A DNA stretch of 64,000 nucleotides from Thelonectria olida (Eukaryota > Ascomycota > Sordariomycetes > Hypocreales > Nectriaceae), in contig JAGPYM010000005.1 in the NCBI GenBank assembly GCA_020736575.1, forward strand, positions 1,550,001 through 1,614,000, read 5' to 3'. Below the pieces are notes generated by a model. It had not been told where the DNA came from, did no database searches, and saw only the letters and a program-made list of their open reading frames with translations. The translations under genes were made by a program, and so were the position numbers. Shown here piece after piece: positions 1-10,312 of the stretch. How positions within the stretch are numbered: the stretch's first letter is position 1; the number at the start of each line of letters is the position of its first letter.

Positions 1-114
1 GACCGGCCCGAGGGTCGTCTTGATGGTCTTGTCGTAGAGCTGTGCCTGGGCAGGTACTGCAGCTCCGGCCAACAGCATGAGCCCAAGTTGAAGGGCAGAT
101 CGAGCATCAGACAT
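1..114 (-). CDS. Partial secreted protein, 5' end only
   Basis: Only the first 38 codons are in the window; the gene continues past the left edge. The start codon (complement of 112-114) opens a typical secretory signal peptide: a short polar N-terminus with one Arg, a hydrophobic core (LQLGLMLLAGAAV) and a small-residue cleavage region (PAQAQ). The mature chain would begin near QLYDKTIKTTLGPV. That is too little to assign a family. The hAT transposon begins about 260 bp upstream of this start, so the insertion lies in or near its promoter region. Confidence 0.55.
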   Translation of the reverse strand, partial: MSDARSALQLGLMLLAGAAVPAQAQLYDKTIKTTLGPV

Positions 115-364
115 GTTGTACACTCTGAACAGTTGAAAAAGGGGTTCTAATAGAATGAATGCCAATGCTTTTCTGGAAGAGTTCTATTTGGGGGGAGAAG
201 TGAGAATAACTTATATGCCTAAACTCGTCGCTGAAGTCTCTCAGACTCAGTGTATAGACATAGCAACTATGCTGGCTCGGATAGATATCCCGAAGAGGGT
301 CGCATAGACTCGTAAGCCTCCGCTGATCTATGTGGAAATATACGGGGAATAATCGAATTCTGCT

Positions 365-372
365 CTCTCCAT
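365..372. repeat. hAT target-site duplication, left copy
   Basis: CTCTCCAT directly abuts the outer end of the left terminal inverted repeat and matches 3435-3442 exactly. Confidence 0.9.
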
Positions 373-389
373 CATACCTGGGCATTTTA

Positions 390-500
390 GTTAACTCAAA
401 CCTAACTCATGAGTTAACTCATAACTCTAACTCATAAAACTCATATGAGTTGAGTCTGAGTTATCGCTGCTAACTCATGAGTTAACTCATAAACTCACAA
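390..500. repeat. Left subterminal palindromic repeat array of the hAT element
   Basis: The 20-mer TAACTCATGAGTTAACTCAT occurs twice, at 403-422 and 471-490, with further ACTCAT/ATGAGT units between them, including ACTCATATGAGT. Each 20-mer holds overlapping palindromes (ACTCATGAGT and GAGTTAACTC). Subterminal repeats of this sort bind the transposase in other hAT elements (family knowledge); the BED finger of the encoded protein is the likely partner (inference). Confidence 0.8.
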
Positions 501-958
501 CGGCGTTCCTGGCGTCTGATTAGCCCGCTCTATAATCTAATCTAATCTATCGCAACCCCTCTATATTCAGAATTATCACATCCAACAGACCAAAGGGTCA
601 TACATTTGATCAAACCGGAAGGAAGGTCTTCCAGCAGTTCAGACAGGCAGTTCAGACCGGCAGCCCGGAAGTCCGGACTTCCCGTCAGTGGTTGGTATCA
701 CCTATGTCTCCCAAAAAGCAAGTTCTTAAACACAACGGCCCCGGAGGACCAATTCATCTTATGTATAAGAAACCGACCTGTTTCCACTCATTAGATAGAG
801 AATCAAGAGCTTCTATCCCTATGATCCAGATCCATCAGAAATTGACAAGAATCTTAAGGTAAAAAAAGTCTTCCGAGTAGCTACTGCAGTTTCTAGTACG
901 ATTTATCGGCAGACTCTTCATCGCCTCGATCCATTATCTATACCATCAAGCCATCGCC

Positions 959-3231
959 ATGGCATCCGAAACTTCGTCTGTACCGAGGACACCCTCTTCC
1001 GCCCCCGACTTCATCGATATTGAGAGATTTTTCACCAGAGAGAAGGCGAAGCCTCGCACTTTATATGTCTGCTTATACTGTACGGCGAAGCCATGGAAGG
1101 ATGGCTATAAGGGCAATGCGCGGCGCCACATAAGGAATAATCATCCATATCTGATCGGGCTCTCTAGCCGGCAGAATCAATCTCAGCAATCGCTCGACGT
1201 ATATATCACATCATCGACTACGCCATCCGAAGCGGCATTACGGAATGCCTTCAATCGACAGGCTTACATCGAAGCTCTTATCAGCCTTCTCACACGTCGC
1301 AGAGTGGCCTTTTCGATGGTTGAGTGGGATGAGATAAAGGACCTAGCACTAGCATGTAATCCTGCCATCGAGGATAGTCTGATTACCTCCCGACGTACAG
1401 TGATGCGCTACATCTCAGCTAGCTATGAGTTCTACGCTGCTCAGTTGGCCGAGTCCCTTCAATCTGCCATTTCGATGATTCACCTCTCATCTGATCTCTG
1501 GACATCACCACACCGACATGGTATGCTTGCAGTATGCGGACAGTGGGTCGATAAGGGCTATAAACTTCGAAAGGCGCTTCTAGGTCTGCTAGAGTGTCGA
1601 AAAGACCACTCTGGCGAGTCCCAGGCCGGCCTGATCGCTGATGTCTTGGGGCGATTCGAAATTCGACGCGTGGGTTATCATACTGGGGATAACGCATCCT
1701 CGAACAATACCTGCCTAGAAGCTTTATCAAAGAAGCTACTTCACGGGCGAGGAGTAAGTAAAGATAAATTTCTATGGCTGTGCCAGCTGAGTTTCGTCTA
1801 GATAATCTTCGATCCTGTCCGCCGCCGTGTCCGCTGTTTCGGCCATATTATTAACCTTTCCCTTCAAGCTTTCCTTCTCGCGCGCTCGAAAGAAGCTTTA
1901 CGCGCTGCCCTTAATGCCGCCGGCAACGCCGCTGGTGCGCAGTCTATCGAAACCTTCTCTACTGCTCTGAATGAGAATACGCTTTCAGGACCCGATACCA
2001 CGGTGGATCACACATCAGAGGAGAACCAGGGGAGACAGCAGAGACCTCCGACGAGAGAGAGGACTACTCAGCAATTAGAATTTAGCGGATGGGAAGGCAT
2101 TAATGCTCTCCAGAAGCTCCACCATCTCGCAGTCTGGATTGGAAGCTCTCCAATCCATAGTGATAACTGGCGCGAAGCTGTGGGTCGCAGTCTCGGGATC
2201 GATAACGCAACACGGTGGTCCTCATGGTATAAAGTTATCAGTGTCGCCCTCGATAAGAAGGCACAGATCGTCCAGTTTATGGTAGACCATGACAAGGACA
2301 TCGGCTGTGCTCATCTTCTATCAGGCGCCGACTGGGATATACTGTCGAAAACGCATACTTTCCTCCAGCCCTTTACCGAGGCAACTTTGATAACAGAAGG
2401 CGATAAAGCGAGCCTCTGCAGTACGCTGCGGCTGATGGATGGTCTTCTCAGCCACTTTGAGAAAGCGAAGGTAAGGTCTATCTCCGTTAAAGAGACAGCC
2501 TTTAACTAATTTGTTAGATACACTACTCGACCCCGGAGTTCCATGATAGCCGTATGCTCCATTCTATCGAGATGGGATGGTTTGTACTCGATAAATACTA
2601 CTCTATGTCTGATGAGGCTCCCGTTTACGTCGCCGCTCTTCTTCTCGATCCACGCTGTCGAAAAGCATACTTGGATAAGAACTGGAAGAGTGCGTGGATT
2701 AATCCAGCGATTGTGGGAGCCCGGCAAATATGGGAGGAGGAATACAATACCAATATCGATGGAGACATAGAAACTACTCCGGAGGATATGCCAGCTGCGC
2801 CGGGGAAGCCGCCTTCGCAGCTACAGCTATTGCTACAGGAGATGGAGGTCGAGACGGCTCTTTCAACCGATGGCGATAACCTAGACGCATTTATTAATTC
2901 TCCGGCTGTCAAGATCGATTGCAAACCTCTGGAGTGGTGGTGTCGCATTGAACAACGACGGCAGTTTCCACGCCTTAGCCGTATGGCCATCGATATACTC
3001 TCGATAAGCCCTCAGTCGGCAGAGCCAGAAAGGACCTTCTCAGGCGCTCGTAGGACCGCATCATGGGACCGGCTGTCGATGACGTGCGAGCGGCTGCAGG
3101 AAGTTGAGTGTCTCGGCAACTGGATGCGGAATGGGCATATTGTCGGGACTCGGCACGGTGGGCTGGGGCTAGTATGTGATCCGGACATTGCTAATGATGA
3201 TATTGATATAGAAATTAGTGATATTGAATAG
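959..3231 (+). CDS. hAT transposase with BED zinc finger
   Basis: Exons 959-1753, 1802-2470 and 2518-3231 join in phase to a 725-residue protein. Both introns (48 and 47 nt) begin GTAAG and end TAG. Splicing restores two conserved blocks of fungal hAT transposases: DPVRRRVRCFGHIINLSLQA at the first junction, and the FEKAK...STPEF...EMGWFVLDKYY stretch at the second. The N-terminus has a BED-type zinc finger (CLYCTAKPW...ARRHIRNNH, about residues 38-60). The C-terminus carries the hAT dimerisation domain (FPRLSRMAIDILSISPQSAE, then ERTFSGARRTASWDRL). The protein would excise and reinsert the element by cut and paste. Without splicing, stops at 1799 and 2507 make the gene look broken, but I see no real lesion. 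Confidence 0.88.
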
Positions 3232-3318
3232 CGCGGCGATTTTCTGCACTTCAATACCATAGATTCTTATCACCAACTTCCTATTTGGGAAGCTGGCGAT
3301 GTCACATGATCATTATAG

Positions 3319-3423
3319 GTGAGTTGACTCATGAGTCTGAGTTAAACTCATGAGTGAGTTATGGCTAGGCCGTAACTCATATGAGTGAGTTAAAAGGGTC
3401 GAAACTCATGAGTTAACTCAAAC
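3319..3423. repeat. Right subterminal palindromic repeat array of the hAT element
   Basis: This is the counterpart of the left array: repeated ACTCATGAGT, ACTCATATGAGT and GAGTTAACTCA units, ending with AACTCATGAGTTAACTCA just inside the right terminal repeat. It also contains TGACTCA, a Gcn4/CPC1-like heptamer, although similarity to the repeat unit alone may explain that. Confidence 0.75.
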
Positions 3424-3434
3424 GCCCAGGTATG

Positions 3435-3442
3435 CTCTCCAT
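3435..3442. repeat. hAT target-site duplication, right copy
   Basis: CTCTCCAT directly follows the right terminal inverted repeat and is identical to 365-372. Confidence 0.9.
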
Positions 3443-3851
3443 ACAGCTCCAATCGATCAAAGCTTCATTGCATTGCGCGGCCCTGGCATAAATGGACTCT
3501 CGGTTTCGGTTCCGGGCCGATTGCGCGAACCTGTGGGTCGATCAATTTGAAACAGAGTGTGGAAAGCGACTTTATTCCGAGAGACATATAGTCCGGGCAA
3601 AGGAATGAATACGTAACATAGAGACGTTATAACCTCCAATCGGAAGTAGGATTGCCGTGCTGTGCAGGCAGTATTTCAGAAATCACGCCAACCTTAAGAC
3701 GTGCCTCCTCAAACAGACCGCGTAGGATACAACCCATCAGTAGGAACAGCACAATTGTGTGACTATTGCTGAAACAAAAGCTATATTAGGAATATTAGGT
3801 GTAATAAGGGAAACGAGTGTTCCGTCTCTTGTTAATTAGCCCTGTTAAAAC
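3443..3851. other. Intergenic, no gene seen
   Basis: This stretch lies between the transposon and the 3' end of the MDR oxidoreductase gene. I see no convincing reading frame or repeat. Confidence 0.6.
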
Positions 3852-5040
3852 TCAAGTGTCATGATCCCCAATCCTAATGACAACCTTTCCAGAAGGCTTC
3901 CTGCTGGTACTTCGCTCATATGCCTAATGTAGGTAATAGTGTCAGTTGAGAAAATTGATTTGAATGGAGAAAAGGTAGGCGGGTTCGCTTGTTACCTTGA
4001 TCGCTTCTTCTAGTGCAAAAGTCGAATCAACGATGATCTTCAACTTGCCGTCCGCGACAAACGCAGCGAGGGCCTTTGCACCGGCGCCACTCAGGGGCGC
4101 ACTGAACATGATGTATTTTCTTGGAACGCCGCCTAGCATAGCTGGAAGATTGGCGTTGGTTGCCCAACGTAAAATACTTCCAACTTGACTCTTGACTTCG
4201 ACGGTACCGACGTTGATGAACGGCCCTGCGACCTTCAGATATTTGGGCGAGGACTTGTACAACGGCTGAGATCCAACCGTGTCGAGGATGACATCGAATT
4301 GGTGACTCCCATATGCTTCAGCAAGGTGCCCCGGTAATGATCCTAGGCTGGTGTAATCCAGAACCTATGAGACCAAGTTAGTGGTTTTGCGTGTATGCTT
4401 CCTCAAGGGATAATCTCACCTCATCAGCACCTAGGCCCCTCACAAGGTCGACATTCTGCCCTGAGCAAGTGGTTACAACGTATCCGCCCAAGGCCTTCAC
4501 CAGTTGCACCGCAACCATTCCAACGCCGCCGCTCCCGCCATTGACTAGAGCGCGTGTCCCCTCCTTGACTTGGCCTCGCTTCACCATTTCCAGCGCAACC
4601 TGCCCTAAACTGCTCAACCCGGCGACCTCTGCAAAGCTCATGATAGAGGGCTTCACGGCCACGCAGTCGGCGTCCACCATAACATATTCAGCCAAAGTTC
4701 CTACACCAGATAGCACGCTCGCGCTCTTGGAGACGGTTCCAAAGACTGGAGTACCCGGGGAGAAGCTCGCGGGCGCTGAAGGGCCCATGGACACGACGCG
4801 GCCGGAGAAGTCAATTTCAGGGATGGTATTGGTGCGAAAGGGAGATGGGACGTCGCGCATCAGATTGAAACCAGCGGAAGAGAGGGCAGCATGGGAGATG
4901 CAGATGAGCAGCTGGGAGCCGGTCGGTGGATGCGGCGTCGGGAAAGATGGATTCAACGACAGAACAGAGGCCGGGTGACCGGCAGTGCTGAAGTTCCAGG
5001 CGTGCATGGTCGGAGGGACCTCTACCGTGCTAGTTGACAT
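3852..5040 (-). CDS. Medium-chain (MDR) zinc-independent alcohol/quinone oxidoreductase
   Basis: Exons 5040-4420, 4364-3996 and 3923-3852 give 353 residues, the usual length for this family. The introns are 55 and 72 nt with GT/AG ends. The N-terminal half is a GroES-like fold (ISHAALSSAGFNLMRDVPSP...IPEIDFSGRV). It is followed by the nucleotide-binding site VNGGSGGVGMVAVQLVKALG (about residues 164-183). The C-terminus AYERSTSRKPSGKVVIRI is the standard ending of NADPH quinone-reductase-like MDRs (yeast YIM1/AST1-like, plant chloroplast envelope QOR-like). The zinc-binding Cys/His set of classical alcohol dehydrogenases is absent. I start at the ATG preceding STSTVEVPPTMHAW; an upstream in-frame ATG would add 29 poorly fitting residues. 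The substrate is unknown. Confidence 0.85.
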
Positions 5041-5477
5041 GTTCAGGTTGGTAACGCAGTCGAGACTTGTGTGTGGTTGCGTTGGTATAACGTTATGTGA
5101 ATTGCAGGGGCCGTGGAGGCGCACCAAGTTGGTTTTATGTTATTGCTGTTCTACATAGGTCCTCGACCGAACAAGCAAGATGACGACGATATCAATTGCA
5201 GGCAGTCACTAAAACAGTAGCTTTTCCGTCATCATGTTTATTCCAGCATGTTCTGCGTAGGGAACATCTTACTGACGATGCAGCTTACCTATTAATTATA
5301 GCACCTGGTACCTATTAGCTTGCCGGAATGATGGTCCCTCCGCTGTCCTGCCTCAAAATCCGTGCATTTTCCCAAAGGGGAAGAAAAGATGACATCGCGA
5401 AGAACTACGCCCAGCCAATCCCTGCATGGAACAACCGATGTCTGTGCAAGTCGGACTCCCCGTAATTGGGGACTTTG
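5041..5477. other. Intergenic, no gene seen
   Basis: This is the upstream region of the MDR gene and the region past the last recognisable exon of the next antisense gene. An open antisense stretch continues about 100 bp past that gene's stop, which might be a further exon, but nothing there is recognisable. Confidence 0.45.
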
Positions 5478-6484
5478 CTACATGTATTCTTCCAAAAGAA
5501 TCGATGCACGCTCTCCAAACTTTGGGTTAAAAACACACCATGACACCAAGTGCCTCAGAAAGCCGCCTACGCCCAGATTGCCCAGTCCTCCTTTCAGAGC
5601 GACCATTCGAATGATGGCGTCGGCATGTACGCGGGAGACCTCAAGATTCCCGCAGAGGAACTTATGGCGCAGCTTCGTCAACGAAACTGGACCGTGGGAG
5701 GAAAACTATAGGAAGGAAACACACCTCGTCTGACGACATTATTAACGCTTTCGCAATTGTAGTATCGCTGACTGATGTTCCCTCTGCAACGACGGCTTCG
5801 TTGGTTGATTTGATGCAAACGCCTTTGTATCGCAATGCCATCTGCGTGTAGTCGTCGCTCGCAACTGGGCTGGGTGCCGTCAGGTGGCGACACGCCGCAA
5901 GGAGGAGGCCGCAGAGGAGGCCAACATCAGAGAGTGCCATGGGCAGCCAATGGAGTTTCATTCCAACGAGGAAGAGGGCCTCGGCATCTCCATGGTTACA
6001 GTAAGAGTGTGCGTTGGGAATGACGACGGTAACATCTACCACCTAAAGTCAGCCTCATGTTGGTGAAGTGTAGATTATCGCCCCTAGCATTCGTACAATG
6101 ATCGATGAGGAAGTGCTCCCTCTCCGTGACTGGTCTCGCGAGGCTCTGAAACGGGTCTTTACGGCTGGAGCTCAGCAAGCTGGCGGGTGCGGGCAGTGGC
6201 GCAGCGAAGTGAGCTCCCACTCCTTCAGCTTGGACGACGAACTGTCTGCGCCGTGCCCCCTGCCTGTGACGACTTGCGTGGACGTCCTTTGCGGCATGCG
6301 AGCGGATCCTCTTCTTTGCTTCGATGGAGATGACGTCGCGCGGATGCGAAGCGTTGATGAACTGTAGTCCCACGCTGTTGTCAGCCTTGGCCGTCCCAGA
6401 CGCAGATATCTGGTGTGCTTCGGTGCTTGGTTCGTTACAAGCACGGCTGTGCCCCGACATGTGTTTCCAACGGCGGACCTGCAT
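5478..6484 (-). CDS. Fungal-specific regulator-like protein (DUF3468/Fungal_trans_2 type), short
   Basis: The gene is recognisable only after splicing. Exons 6484-6097, 6035-5725 and 5660-5478 give 293 residues; introns of 61 and 64 nt have GT/AG ends. The first join restores REHFLIDHYVTVVIPNAHSY and the second restores the flow from SDTTIAKALIMSSDE into RMVALKGGLGNLGVGGFLRHL. These blocks, with the N-terminal LQFINASHPRDV...KKRIRSHAAKDVHASR and LCGLLLAACRHL, match the layout of fungal DUF3468 proteins, many of which are linked to Zn2Cys6 regulators. No Zn2Cys6 cluster is visible here. The protein ends soon after FLRHLVSWC, whereas relatives run well over 100 residues further, so it is either C-terminally truncated or has an unrecognised last exon. 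The start is uncertain. Confidence 0.6.
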
Positions 6485-7130
6485 ATCGAACTGTGGGCTG
6501 TTTGCTTGAAATTTCCGGATTGAGAAGTTGTAGAGACCAGCAGCCCCCGGGTTTACATATTCGTAGCTGAATAGGTGATGGAATTTGTCAGCATGGAATG
6601 GCCCCCTTCATGCCACTAAAAGTAGCAAGCCTCGTCTGACTACCTCGTCTAGATGAGTTAGTCCAACACGCCGGCTCGATCTACACATTCCTAAAGCGGA
6701 AATTTCCAAGATGCAATATTATCCTCTGATCCTGCTGCTCTTGCAGTCGAAATCCCCTTGGGGTAAATGCTGTTGCGTCGGCGGAGTTGTCAACTCTCCA
6801 TGCCCATGATGCCACCGAGATTGTGCTTCGCAATGTCAGTTTGCGGAGTTGATTGTTAATTCAACAGGAAAGTCCACGATGAATTAATGATTATTGATTG
6901 AATGATGCTTTGTATGATGGGATGGAGTATTTGGCCGAGGTCCCGCGCAAGCCTGCAATGGGTATAACATCACCACGATTCCTGCGCTTCCCGTCTCAAT
7001 CTCGCCAAACTCGTCTTATTCAATCCTCAATCCACCATCACTACGATTCCTGCGCTTCCCGTCTCAATCTCGCCAAACTCGTCTTATTCAATCCTCAATC
7101 CACCATCACCAGCCAAAACCATTCGTCAAC
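6485..7130. other. Intergenic / divergent promoter region
   Basis: This is the shared upstream region of the DUF3468-like gene (leftward) and the SDR gene (rightward). The only structure I see is the 68-bp tandem duplication next to the SDR start, listed separately. Confidence 0.6.
6975..7110. repeat. 68-bp tandem duplication in the SDR gene leader
   Basis: Two adjacent 68-bp copies (6975-7042 and 7043-7110) begin ACGATTCCTGCGCTTCCCGT and continue through CAATCCTCAATCCACCATCAC. They are almost identical, and the second copy ends about 20 bp before the ATG at 7131. The unit is pyrimidine-rich, as expected of a fungal 5' leader. Confidence 0.9.
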
Positions 7131-8215
7131 ATGTCTGAATCAAGCAACAACCTTCCCAAAGGCTCAACCGTCCTCGTCACTGGTCTGACAGGCTACATCG
7201 CGACGCATATCGCCCAACAACTGTTCAACCGTGGCTACAAGGTTCGCGGCACAGTCCGCGACTTGTCCAAGGCCTCCTGGCTCAAAGAAGGGCTGTTCTC
7301 AGCTCAACATCTTGCTGGAGACCTTGAGCTTGTCCAGGTGCCAGACCTTGGAGCCCCCAACGCCTTCGACGACGCAGTCAAGGATGTCTGGGCCGTAGCC
7401 CACGTTGCCACCATCGTCACCTTGGACCCAGACCCGAACAATGTTGTCCCGCAGACCGTAGAAGGAGCCGTCTCGCTGCTCCGAGCTGCCGCTCGCACCC
7501 CGTCTGTCCGCCGTGTTGTCTACACGTCCACGGCAGCCGCGGCAGTCATGCCTATGCCCGGTGTTGAGGGGAACATTGGCCGCGACTCGTGGAACAATGC
7601 TGTCGTGCAGGCAGCCTGGGCTCCGCCGCCATATGACGCTTCCCGTGCGCTTGTGACATACATCGCTAGCAAAGTTGAAGCAGAGAAGGCAGTGTGGAAA
7701 TTTGTGGAGGAGGAGAAGCCCGGATTCACCGTCAACGTTGTCAGTCCGTTCACGACACTTGGGGAGCCTCTACACCCAAGCCATGTGAAGGGCACTGTGG
7801 GCTGGGCCGAGCAGCTGTGGAAGGGAGATACGAGCCAGCTTGTTATGTTACCCGCAGGTAAGTGCTGCCTGTTTCGTTCTAAGATAAAGTGAAGAGCGCG
7901 TGCTAACATGATGCAGCATTCTATGTCAACGTCAAGGACGTCGCCGTGTTGCATGTCGCTGCTCTCATCGATCAGGGGGTCAAAGAGGAACGCATTCAGG
8001 CGTGGGCTGTACCCTTCAACTGGAATGATGTTCTGGCCATTCTACGACGATTGTACCCGGAGCGTCAATTTGTTGACGACTTGCCGGGTATGGGCAAGAT
8101 TCTGGCCACAACAGATGACAGTCTCGCTCGACGACTGTTGAAGGAATGGGCCCAGCAGGATGACTGGATGGGTCTCGAGGAGGGAATTCGCGAGACTGTG
8201 AAGAGCTTCGCTTGA
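7131..8215 (+). CDS. Extended SDR: NAD(P)-dependent epimerase / dihydroflavonol-reductase-like
   Basis: Exons 7131-7857 and 7917-8215 encode 341 residues. The 59-nt intron has GTAAGT, a TGCTAACA branch site and CAG. The N-terminal Rossmann motif is VLVTGLTGYIATHIAQQL (TGxxGxxA, about residues 14-31), followed by GYKVRGTVRD, where the Arg favours NADPH. The catalytic motif YIASK (YxxxK) lies about residues 178-182, after VVYTSTAAA, which supplies the Ser/Thr. This pattern fits fungal ketoreductases related to dihydroflavonol 4-reductase and yeast GRE2 methylglyoxal/aldehyde reductase. The physiological carbonyl substrate cannot be told from sequence. The leader carries a 68-bp tandem duplication. 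Confidence 0.87.
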
Positions 8216-9480
8216 GGACTTGTCAAACCATCGAACCGCCGTATTCAACAACAACGGTGGTGGACAGTATCCCGGCTGGCTGCGGGAATGGTTACCTCCC
8301 GACTGAACTGAGAGTCCAGTGTGGTAGGCAAGCATCTGGTTGTTGTGTACTCTACAAGATGACGAGAATTCTGGAGATCGCGTCGACATATTTCAATAGA
8401 GTCTCATAGACTTCACAGCCAGTTCTGAAGGGGAAAGATAGATAGAGAAGCGGCTGTTCTTATCTTCCTCCGAGAAATTGACAATCGTCTTGCTCGTTAG
8501 GTAGTCTAAGCACGCGCCCGAGTTGCGGATTTGTGTGACTTCCATCAGCTATCCTACATTGTGACATAGTCTCATGTGGCCTTTGAAATCTCTGTCTGCA
8601 TTCTAGGTGTGATATAAGTGTTCAGTTAAGCATCACCCAGCCCAATTCCTGTTCCATTATACATAGCGTCATAGCTTTAACACTAGACTCACGGTCCAAT
8701 TCCCCAGCATCTGCTCTCGACGCAGCTTCGCCAGCACATCTAGTCTTGTAATACGCCAATCTCTCAAGAAGCTCTTCTTTAGCCTCTTAACAGGAATATG
8801 GGCACAAGACTACCACCGGGAGACGCGAACGAAGACCGGGTGGCACAAGAGCGACAACTCTCCGTCGCGTCTTGAGGAAGTTCCGCTGCCTGATTTACGA
8901 ACTGAAAATCTGGGAATGTGCCAGGATTCTGCCCCTGAGTAGATTCGATTTCGATTGAAGTCCTAGCGGCTGTCTAACGAGTTACAGGACAAAAGCGACA
9001 GCCTTTAAAGATTGACGACACATGTGGGCACTGCCAAAAGTGGTAAGTAACATGTGAAGCAACTCCCGCCTCATCGGCGGTCGGTGGATACGCCCGAAGC
9101 CGGGGTTTCGGGCCTTCTCGGCCGAGAAGATTGCGGTCCAACCAACACCCACACGGAACGTGAAATCAATGGGAGAATATCCAATGGGCTGCTGTACTCC
9201 ATTGCGCATACGTGGTACTGGGGATGTATTGTCGGACCCCAAAGTCTTGAAGTTGAATTGTCCTGCTAACAGCCTAAGACATGGACGGAGTCGACAACAC
9301 CGTCTTTGTCAGCTCGTGTTTACGGATCTTTACTTATCCCGGGCTGCACGCGTCGCAACACGTGAAGCTCGAGCTCCCACTCTCCACTGCTGCGGAAACG
9401 ACACATCTCAAGTCCCAGCCACATACCAGCAGCATCTCCCGCTTCATCTCACTCACGCTCGTTTCATTGCATCGCCCAAG
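8216..9480. other. Intergenic with one dispersed-repeat fragment
   Basis: I see no gene in these 1.26 kb. A decayed repeat copy at 9051-9166 matches 17707-17802 in the opposite orientation. The last few hundred bases form the promoter and leader of the Mpv17-type gene. Confidence 0.6.
9051..9166 (-). repeat. Dispersed repeat fragment, copy A
   Basis: Read on the minus strand, it matches 17707-17802 in three blocks: TCCGTGTGGGTGTYGGTYGG, a segment with the palindrome TTCTCGGCCGAGAA (9115-9128), and GAGGCGGGARTTGCTTCACATG at the end. The flanks do not align well. It looks like the remnant of a transposable element. Confidence 0.65.
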
Positions 9481-10312
9481 ATGCCTTCCCCCATTGTTGC
9501 CGCGACCCTGCAGGCTGCCTCTCTTTCTACTGCCTCCAACCTCTTTGCGCAGCTGATTCAGGCCCGCCAGGAAAAGGTCAGATATCGATCCGTCCATTGC
9601 TCCGACTCTAGCCCAGAATTGATATTGTCCCACTTGCCTGTGCCCTATTCATTGTTCTCCCATCCGTGCCATCATATGGACTTCCAATCCCGAAATTCAA
9701 AGACGAAATTGCTAATCCAAACGCCCCTGTAACAGCGCGCTGTCGCACTCGACATTGTTCAGCTGCTGCGCTTTGTGACTCTCACCCTAATCACCACACC
9801 TCCCAACTACCACTGGCAGCAGTATCTTGAGCGTACCTTTCCTGCCTATATCGTGCCGCGCCAACATGAGCGCATTGGCGATATCGAGATGACGCCTCGT
9901 GATGATGATGCCCCCGAGCTGAAGGAAGGCTTCCCGGCCCGCCCAGGAACCCCAGAGCCTAAATTCAGTCTCAAGAACACGCTCACCAAGTGGTTCGTCG
10001 ACTGCATCACTGCCGGTGCCATCATGAACACGGTCGCTTTCCTGATTCTGATGGGTCTTCTCAAGGGCCAGGGCAGCGCTACCATCTGGAAGAACATTCT
10101 GACGGTTGGTTGTTTTCTCACGTCTTTATTGTATCGGCGTCACTCACTCTCGCCAGGAAACAATCCCCATCATCGTAGCAGGCTACAAGATTTGGCCAAT
10201 TGCGTCCATCATCAGCTTCAGCTTCATTCCCGTGCACCGCCGCATTGTCTTTTTGAGTTTCATCGGCTTTCTTTGGGGTATTTACATGAGTCTGGTGGCT
10301 GCAAAGGTGTAA
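9481..10312 (+). CDS. Mpv17/PMP22-family membrane protein
   Basis: Exons 9481-9576, 9736-10104 and 10157-10312 encode 206 residues, close to the usual family length. The introns are 159 and 52 nt; the second has a weak donor, GTTGGT. The C-terminus carries the family hallmark: ETIPIIVAGYKIWPIASIISFSFIPVHRRIVFLSFIGFLWGIYMSL, with the conserved K-x-WP and the tryptophan in the final helix. Further hydrophobic helices lie near residues 40-55 and 120-145, for about four in total. Members sit in the inner mitochondrial or peroxisomal membrane; yeast Sym1 is needed for ethanol metabolism under heat stress. This version has a charged insert (about residues 70-105, rich in D/E/P) between the first and second helices. 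Confidence 0.88.

Larger units (their letters stand above)
373..3434 (+). mobile_element. Complete hAT-family DNA transposon
   Basis: The 3062-bp element is bounded by terminal inverted repeats. The left end (373 onward) reads CATACCTGGGCATTTTAGTT and the right end, read inward from 3434, starts CATACCTGGGCGTTTGAGTT. Both ends are flanked by the same 8 bp, CTCTCCAT (365-372 and 3435-3442), the target-site duplication length expected for hAT elements. Subterminal regions are dense in ACTCAT/ATGAGT motifs. The single gene inside encodes a BED-finger hAT transposase whose three exons join without a stop. Matching ends, a perfect duplication and an intact gene suggest recent insertion and possible activity (inference). 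Confidence 0.93.

Noticed and set aside
1799..1801. In-frame TAG that seems to break the hAT transposase
   Set aside because: It is the last three bases of a 48-nt GTAAGT...TAG intron whose removal restores a conserved transposase block in frame.
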